From assembly GCA_028281985.1 (NCBI GenBank), contig JANQIU010000039.1, positions 1-46,779 on the forward strand: a stretch of DNA of 46,779 nucleotides, read 5' to 3'. The translations under genes were made by a program, and so were the position numbers. How positions within the stretch are numbered: position 1 is the first letter of the stretch; every line of letters starts with the position of its first letter. The stretch is from Alphaproteobacteria bacterium. Lineage in GTDB: Bacteria > Pseudomonadota > Alphaproteobacteria > DSM-16000 > Inquilinaceae. Under the pieces are notes generated by a model. The model was given only the letters and a program-made list of their open reading frames with translations, was not told the origin of the DNA and made no database searches. This document shows, piece after piece, positions 43,019-46,779 of this stretch.

Positions 43019-44131
43019 TTACCGGCCGGTACGGATACGCGTCCAGGCCCGGGTTCGCAGGCGTTCATAGCCGGCCGTCCGGGGCGTGGTAACGAACAGC
43101 CGGGCAATCATCTCCTCGCCCAGGAAGATCTGCGGGTCGCCGGCGATCTCCTCGTCCACCATCGGCAGCGATGCCGGGACGGGATTGGCGTACCAGACAT
43201 AGTTGCTCATGCTAGCCATCACCTCCGGCTCCAGCAGGAAGTTGATCAGCGTGTGGGCCGCTTCGGCATTCGGCGCGTCGGCCGGGATCGCCATCAGGTC
43301 GAACCAGAGATTGGTGCCTTCGGTCGGCACGACGTAGCGGATCTCGATGCCGTTCTCCGCCTCCGCCGCGCGATCGGCGGCCAGATAGATGTCGCCGGAG
43401 AAACCCATGCCGATGCAGATCTCCCCGGTCGCCAGGTCGTTGATGTACTGGCTGTCGTGGAAATAGCGGATATGCGGGCGGATTTCGGCCAGAAGCGCCT
43501 CGGCCGCGGCCAAGTCTTCCGGATTCTCCGCATTCGGATCCAGTCCCATATAGTGCAGCACGATCGGCAGCACCTCGCCCGCGGTACCTAGGATGCTGAC
43601 GCCGCAATCGGCGAAATTGGCGACCACCTCCGGATCGAAGATCATGTCGAAACTGTCGACCGGCGCATCCGGCATGCGCTCGGCGATCATCGCCGGGTTG
43701 TAGCCGAAGCCGGTGGTCCCCCAGGCATACATCGCCGCGAAATCTTCGCCGTTCGGGCCCTTGGGCACGACCTCCATCAGGGCCGGGTCCAGGTTGCCGA
43801 AATTCGGCAGCAGCGACAGGTCCAGCGGCTGGTAGATCCCCGCGGCCACCTGACGGTGGAACCACGGAAAGGCCGAGGGCACGACCACATCATACCCGGA
43901 ACTGCCGGCCAGCAGCTTGGCTTCCAGGATGTCGTTGCTGTCGTAGACGTCATAGACCACGTCGACGCCGGTGGCGGCGGTGAAGTCGTCGATGGTCGAT
44001 TCGCCGATGTAGTCGGACCAGTTGTAGAAGTTGACCCGGTCCTGGGCCACCGCCGCGCCCATCGTCGAGGTCATGGCCACCGAAACCATCGCCACACCGC
44101 CCGCCAGGGCCAGGGCAAACCGCTTGTGCAT
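43019..44131 (-). CDS. potF: Putrescine-binding periplasmic protein PotF
   Basis: 370 residues from the ATG at 44131; the frame is open to 44200 but the signal peptide (about 1-29, GAAVAQ) fixes the start. VNFYNWSDYIGESTIDDF is the standard opening of polyamine-binding proteins. SSGYDVVVPSAFPWFHRQVAAG, YAWGTTGFGYNPAMI and PTEGTNLWFDLMAIPADAPN are further PotF/PotD signatures; the Trp and Asp residues in the last two typically cradle the amine chain. It is the first gene of potFGHI-aguA. A perfect palindrome at 44230-44248 separates it from the GNAT-YoaP gene upstream. Confidence 0.95.
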   Translation of the reverse strand: MHKRFALALAGGVAMVSVAMTSTMGAAVAQDRVNFYNWSDYIGESTIDDFTAATGVDVVYDVYDSNDILEAKLLAGSSGYDVVVPSAFPWFHRQVAAGIYQPLDLSLLPNFGNLDPALMEVVPKGPNGEDFAAMYAWGTTGFGYNPAMIAERMPDAPVDSFDMIFDPEVVANFADCGVSILGTAGEVLPIVLHYMGLDPNAENPEDLAAAEALLAEIRPHIRYFHDSQYINDLATGEICIGMGFSGDIYLAADRAAEAENGIEIRYVVPTEGTNLWFDLMAIPADAPNAEAAHTLINFLLEPEVMASMSNYVWYANPVPASLPMVDEEIAGDPQIFLGEEMIARLFVTTPRTAGYERLRTRAWTRIRTGR

Positions 44132-44229
44132 GAAGCCGTTCCCGCGTTGTCCATTGCCGGCGCGCCCGGGTGGCCGCGCCGTTTTGCGGCCGCATTGCAC
44201 AAGCGGTTGTAGTCGTTGTCAATCGCGCC

Positions 44230-44248
44230 GCGGCGATCGGATCGCCGC
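44230..44248. terminator. Perfect palindrome between the GNAT-YoaP gene and potF
   Basis: GCGGCGATC-G-GATCGCCGC: 9-bp arms around one base, 24 bases after the GNAT-YoaP stop and about 100 bases before the potF start on the minus strand. It may be a terminator or a dimeric regulator site; no T-run follows. Confidence 0.4.
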
Positions 44249-44271
44249 CAGCGGCTGGGCCAGGGCAATGG

Positions 44272-45027
44272 CTATGCGGCCTGGGCGGCGATCTGCTTCT
44301 TCAGAAGGTAGTGGTACGACAGCAGCCGCCCGTTCAGGACCATCGCGTACACGCCATACGGGGTCGGCGACAGCGCCCTGACTTCCGCCGCGCTGTTCAG
44401 GACGATGTCGTCGAACGATATGCCGGCCTCCTGGGCATAGGAGCGGGCGTGCTGCACGGCGTCATCCAGATAGGGGCACTGACCGGATCGGTAGACCACC
44501 AGCCCGTCGGGCCGCGCCGAGAGCTTCCGCTCCCAATCGCCGCAGAACCGGGGCGCTGGCGCGTCATCGGCAAACCGGCGAACCAGGAGGGAGAAACCCG
44601 GCGCGGCCGTGTCCACGGCGGCATAGCCGCGCCGTTCCAGTATGCCGGCCTCGACCAGCCAGTGACCGCTGCTGGTGACGGCGGCCACGCCCGCGAAGCC
44701 TTCGGCGGTCGCATGCGCCTCCACCGCGTCCAGCAACAGCGTGCTGTATCCCTTGCCCTTGCTGCGGCCGACCACCCAAAGGCAGTGGATGACCAGGTAG
44801 GCTTCGGCGCCGTCGATGGCGCGCCAGGCATACGCCCCAGGGATGAACTCTACGAACCCGCGCTCGCCGTCGCCCAGCAGGCGCATCTGCAGGCCTTCAG
44901 CGAACCGGTCGCGTAACCACGCCAGCTTCTGCTCGTAGCCCGGCTTGCCGCGGGCGCTCATCTTGCAGAAGAAGCCGGTCTTCTCGACGTTTTCCGGTGT
45001 CACCGAGATCAGGGCGGGTCTGGCCAT
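44272..45027 (-). CDS. GNAT acetyltransferase with C-terminal YoaP-like domain
   Basis: 251 residues from the ATG at 45027 (frame open to 45093). The N-terminal half is a GNAT fold: MARPALISVTPENVEKTG, then GFVEFIPGAYAWRAID, the acetyl-CoA-binding VVGRSKGKGYSTLLLDAVE and a helix before ILERRGYAAVD. The C-terminal half (about 190-245) resembles the YoaP domain: YRSGQCPYLDDAV, then an IVLNSAAEVRALSPTPYGVYAMVLNGRLLSYHYL run that looks thioredoxin-like with a single cysteine (GQCP). The acceptor substrate is unknown. A role in sulfur or redox metabolism has been suggested for this architecture but is not shown. It lies upstream of potF on the same strand. Confidence 0.82.
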   Translation of the reverse strand: MARPALISVTPENVEKTGFFCKMSARGKPGYEQKLAWLRDRFAEGLQMRLLGDGERGFVEFIPGAYAWRAIDGAEAYLVIHCLWVVGRSKGKGYSTLLLDAVEAHATAEGFAGVAAVTSSGHWLVEAGILERRGYAAVDTAAPGFSLLVRRFADDAPAPRFCGDWERKLSARPDGLVVYRSGQCPYLDDAVQHARSYAQEAGISFDDIVLNSAAEVRALSPTPYGVYAMVLNGRLLSYHYLLKKQIAAQAA

Positions 45028-45111
45028 GGGATTTGCCGGGCAGCTAACGAACACGGGGAGGTATCCGATCCGTAAGATCGAATGCCCCCCCACGCATTGC
45101 GGCCGATCAAT

Positions 45112-45129
45112 TGGCGCCGATCGGCGCCA
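45112..45129. terminator. Perfect 18-bp palindrome after the aldo/keto reductase gene
   Basis: TGGCGCCGATCGGCGCCA is fully self-complementary and starts seven bases past the reductase stop on the minus strand. It is most simply a terminator stem. No T-run follows, only ATTGATC. Confidence 0.45.
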
Positions 45130-45135
45130 CCACGG

Positions 45136-46257
45136 TCACTCCACCACGTCTGCCCCAACCCCGGCGCCGCTGCCGCGAACCGTCTGGTCGGGATAGAAGC
45201 CGGCGGGTTTGTCCCCCACCGTCGCGCCACCGGTCAGCATGCCCTGCAGTTCCGGCCCGAAGAAGGTATAGGGAAAGCGCTTCGGCACAGCACTGGCGGC
45301 GTCCAGCCGTGCGGCCAGTTCGCCAGGGATGTCGAAGTCCAGCGCGCCCAGATTGTCCTGGAGCTGGGCGGGTTTGGTGGCGCCGACCAGCACGCTGGAC
45401 ACGCCGGGCCGGTTCGCCACCCAGTTGACGGCGACCTGCGCCATGGACCGCCCAAGCTCCCGGGCCACCGCTTCCAGTTCGGCGACGATGCCCCAGTTGC
45501 GTTCCGACAGCTTCTCGAAGGCCGGGTTGCCGGACCCGGCGGTGGTGACAAGGCGCCCTTCGCCTTCCGCCTGATCGCCCTGGCTGGGCTTGTACTTGCC
45601 GGACAGTAGGCCCGAGGCCAGCGGGCTCCACACGGTGATGCCCATCCCGTGGCGGGTGCCCAGGTCGACATACTCGTCCTCGATCCCGCGTTCCACGAGG
45701 CTGTATTCCAACTGCAGGGACGACACCGGCTCATACCCCCGCCACTCGGCGATGGTCTGGGCACGGGCGGCATACCAGGCCGGAACATCGGACAGGCCGA
45801 CATGCCGGACCTTGCCGGACCGAACCAGGTCGTCGAACGTCCGCATCACCTCCTCGGCCGGCGTGAACCGGTCCCAGGTGTGCAGGAAGTAAAGGTCGAT
45901 GTAATCGGTGCCGAGCCGTTTCAGCGAGCCTTCGACGGCGCGCAGGATGTTCTTGCGCCCGTTGCCGCCGGCATTGGGGTTTCCCGGCTGGCCGTTGTAG
46001 CTGAACTTGGTGGCGATGACCGCCTTGTCGCGCAGGCCGTGGTCGGCGACGAACCGCCCCAGCATCTCCTCCGACCTGCCGTTGGTGTAAAGATCGGCGC
46101 TGTCGAAGAAATTGCCGCCGGCTTCGACATAGGCGTCGAAGATCTGCCGGGACACGGAGTCGTCGGCGCCCCAGCCCCAATCGTCGCCGAAGGTCATGGT
46201 GCCGAGCGCCAGACGGCTGACCCGGAGACCTGTCCGGCCAAGCGTGTAGTAATCCAA
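45136..46257 (-). CDS. Aldo/keto reductase
   Basis: 373 residues. The family's catalytic set is visible: Asp52 and Tyr57 in NFFDSADLYTNG, Lys84 in VIATKFSYNG and His126 in YFLHTWD. The opening YYTLGRTGLRVSRLALGTMTFG and the C-terminal NADPH-binding SVLVGATKPAQLQDNLGALD fit the bacterial AKR group related to YajO/YdhF-type and sugar-aldehyde reductases. It reduces aldehydes or ketones with NADPH; the substrate is unknown. An AraC-type regulator gene lies 96 bases away on the same strand, so it may control this one. The reductase is followed by a perfect 18-bp palindrome. Confidence 0.92.
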   Translation of the reverse strand: MDYYTLGRTGLRVSRLALGTMTFGDDWGWGADDSVSRQIFDAYVEAGGNFFDSADLYTNGRSEEMLGRFVADHGLRDKAVIATKFSYNGQPGNPNAGGNGRKNILRAVEGSLKRLGTDYIDLYFLHTWDRFTPAEEVMRTFDDLVRSGKVRHVGLSDVPAWYAARAQTIAEWRGYEPVSSLQLEYSLVERGIEDEYVDLGTRHGMGITVWSPLASGLLSGKYKPSQGDQAEGEGRLVTTAGSGNPAFEKLSERNWGIVAELEAVARELGRSMAQVAVNWVANRPGVSSVLVGATKPAQLQDNLGALDFDIPGELAARLDAASAVPKRFPYTFFGPELQGMLTGGATVGDKPAGFYPDQTVRGSGAGVGADVVE

Positions 46258-46353
46258 GGTTCGATCCCCTGTCTTGCGTGAACTCGGCCGTAGATGGATC
46301 TCACGGCCTGCCGGCGATTGAACGATCTTCCGAAACCCTTGAAGGTTCTTGCC

Positions 46354-46779
46354 TCAACCGGCCAGGCCCTCCCGGTACGCTTTCGGCGTCAGGCCCGCGG
46401 TCTGCTTGAAGACCCGGCTGAAATGCGCCTGATCGGCAAAGCCGCAAGCCACGGCGATGTTGGCCAGCGGCCGGTCGAACCGGGCCAATTCCTTCTTCGC
46501 CTGTTCGACCCGGTAGCTGGTGACGAACTGCATCGGGCTCTGGCCGATGGTCTGCTTGAACAGTCGGGAAAAGTGCGACGGGCTGAGGCCGGCGTTCGTC
46601 GACATGTCCTCAAGGCTGATGCTGTGCCCGAAGTTCGCCGCCACGTAGTCCAGCACGCGGCCGTAGTGCCGGGCGGTGAAGCCGCGGCCGAAATCGACCT
46701 GATCGATGCGCTCGGTTCGCGCGAGGTCGGCTCGGCCGTACTGTTCGAATCGCTGGCCCGCGTCTTCCTGGTCAAGCTG
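46354..46779 (-). CDS. AraC-family transcriptional regulator, C-terminal part (5' end outside window)
   Basis: The frame is open to the window end, so the N-terminal part lies beyond it. About 141 residues are visible. The last 100 make up the double helix-turn-helix: SLEDMSTNAGLSPSHFSRLFKQ, then QAKKELARFDRPLANIAVACGF and the classical ADQAHFSRVFKQTAGLTPKAYR. This is the DNA-binding half of AraC/XylS proteins. A GTG at 46656 could be read as a start but would remove part of a likely N-terminal segment. It is just upstream of an aldo/keto reductase gene in the same direction, its likely target or neighbour; that is inference. Confidence 0.88.
   Translation of the reverse strand, partial: QLDQEDAGQRFEQYGRADLARTERIDQVDFGRGFTARHYGRVLDYVAANFGHSISLEDMSTNAGLSPSHFSRLFKQTIGQSPMQFVTSYRVEQAKKELARFDRPLANIAVACGFADQAHFSRVFKQTAGLTPKAYREGLAG

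Noticed and set aside
41555-43591. 678-codon open frame on the plus strand
   Set aside because: It is antisense to potG and potF; His/Asp/Gly-rich shadow.

Overview
The window is high-GC DNA with dense genes, alphaproteobacterial in character and most like Rhodospirillales. This is an inference from three things: GC-rich third codon positions that create long antisense open frames, a PAS_5-type small PAS protein together with many HisKA kinases of one closely related type, and a pot/aguA polyamine operon. No rRNA, CRISPR, integrase or transposase is visible. One tRNA-Arg(CCG) gene is present.

Left part (1-9500): the C-terminal half of an MmyB-type XRE regulator cut by the window edge; a secreted trypsin-like protease; a small HTH-like/coiled-coil protein behind two perfect palindromes; a 50-residue membrane protein; a 112-bp palindromic repeat element; a FliL-like protein; a DUF2834 membrane protein; tRNA-Arg; a lipoprotein alpha/beta hydrolase downstream of an orphan ABC-2 type ATPase; a zf-CHCC protein; a HAMP sensor kinase; and an S24/LexA-like repressor with operator-like sites on both sides.

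Middle part (9500-27600): housekeeping genes (homoserine kinase overlapping RNase HI, a type II peroxiredoxin, a ScsB/DsbD-like thiol reductase, YqgE/AlgH), then a signalling-rich stretch. This contains a cytoplasmic PAS kinase, a GAF kinase, a periplasmic sugar-binding-like lipoprotein paired with a Cache-HAMP-PAS kinase, a small two-TM kinase, and a soluble globin-coupled chemoreceptor behind an AT-rich leader. With the HAMP kinase at 5.9-7.5 kb there are five histidine kinases, and no response regulator is visible in the window.

Right part (27600-46779): a catabolic region. One set is an amidohydrolase of the cytosine/creatinine deaminase group, a NitT/TauT-type ABC importer and a creatininase-family amidohydrolase, which together suggest uptake and opening of a small N-heterocycle. 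The second set is a putrescine-type importer (potFGHI) followed by agmatine deiminase, with a PuuC-like aldehyde dehydrogenase nearby, which suggests polyamine use. Between them lie a secreted repeat protein resembling the 7(1) septoil knot family, a ClpP paralogue with an acidic N-terminus, a PAS_5 protein, and the most unusual protein here: a six-TM protein with a degenerate class III cyclase domain fused to a C-terminal ASCH domain. The window ends with a GNAT-YoaP protein, an aldo/keto reductase and the C-terminal DNA-binding half of an AraC-family regulator cut by the edge.
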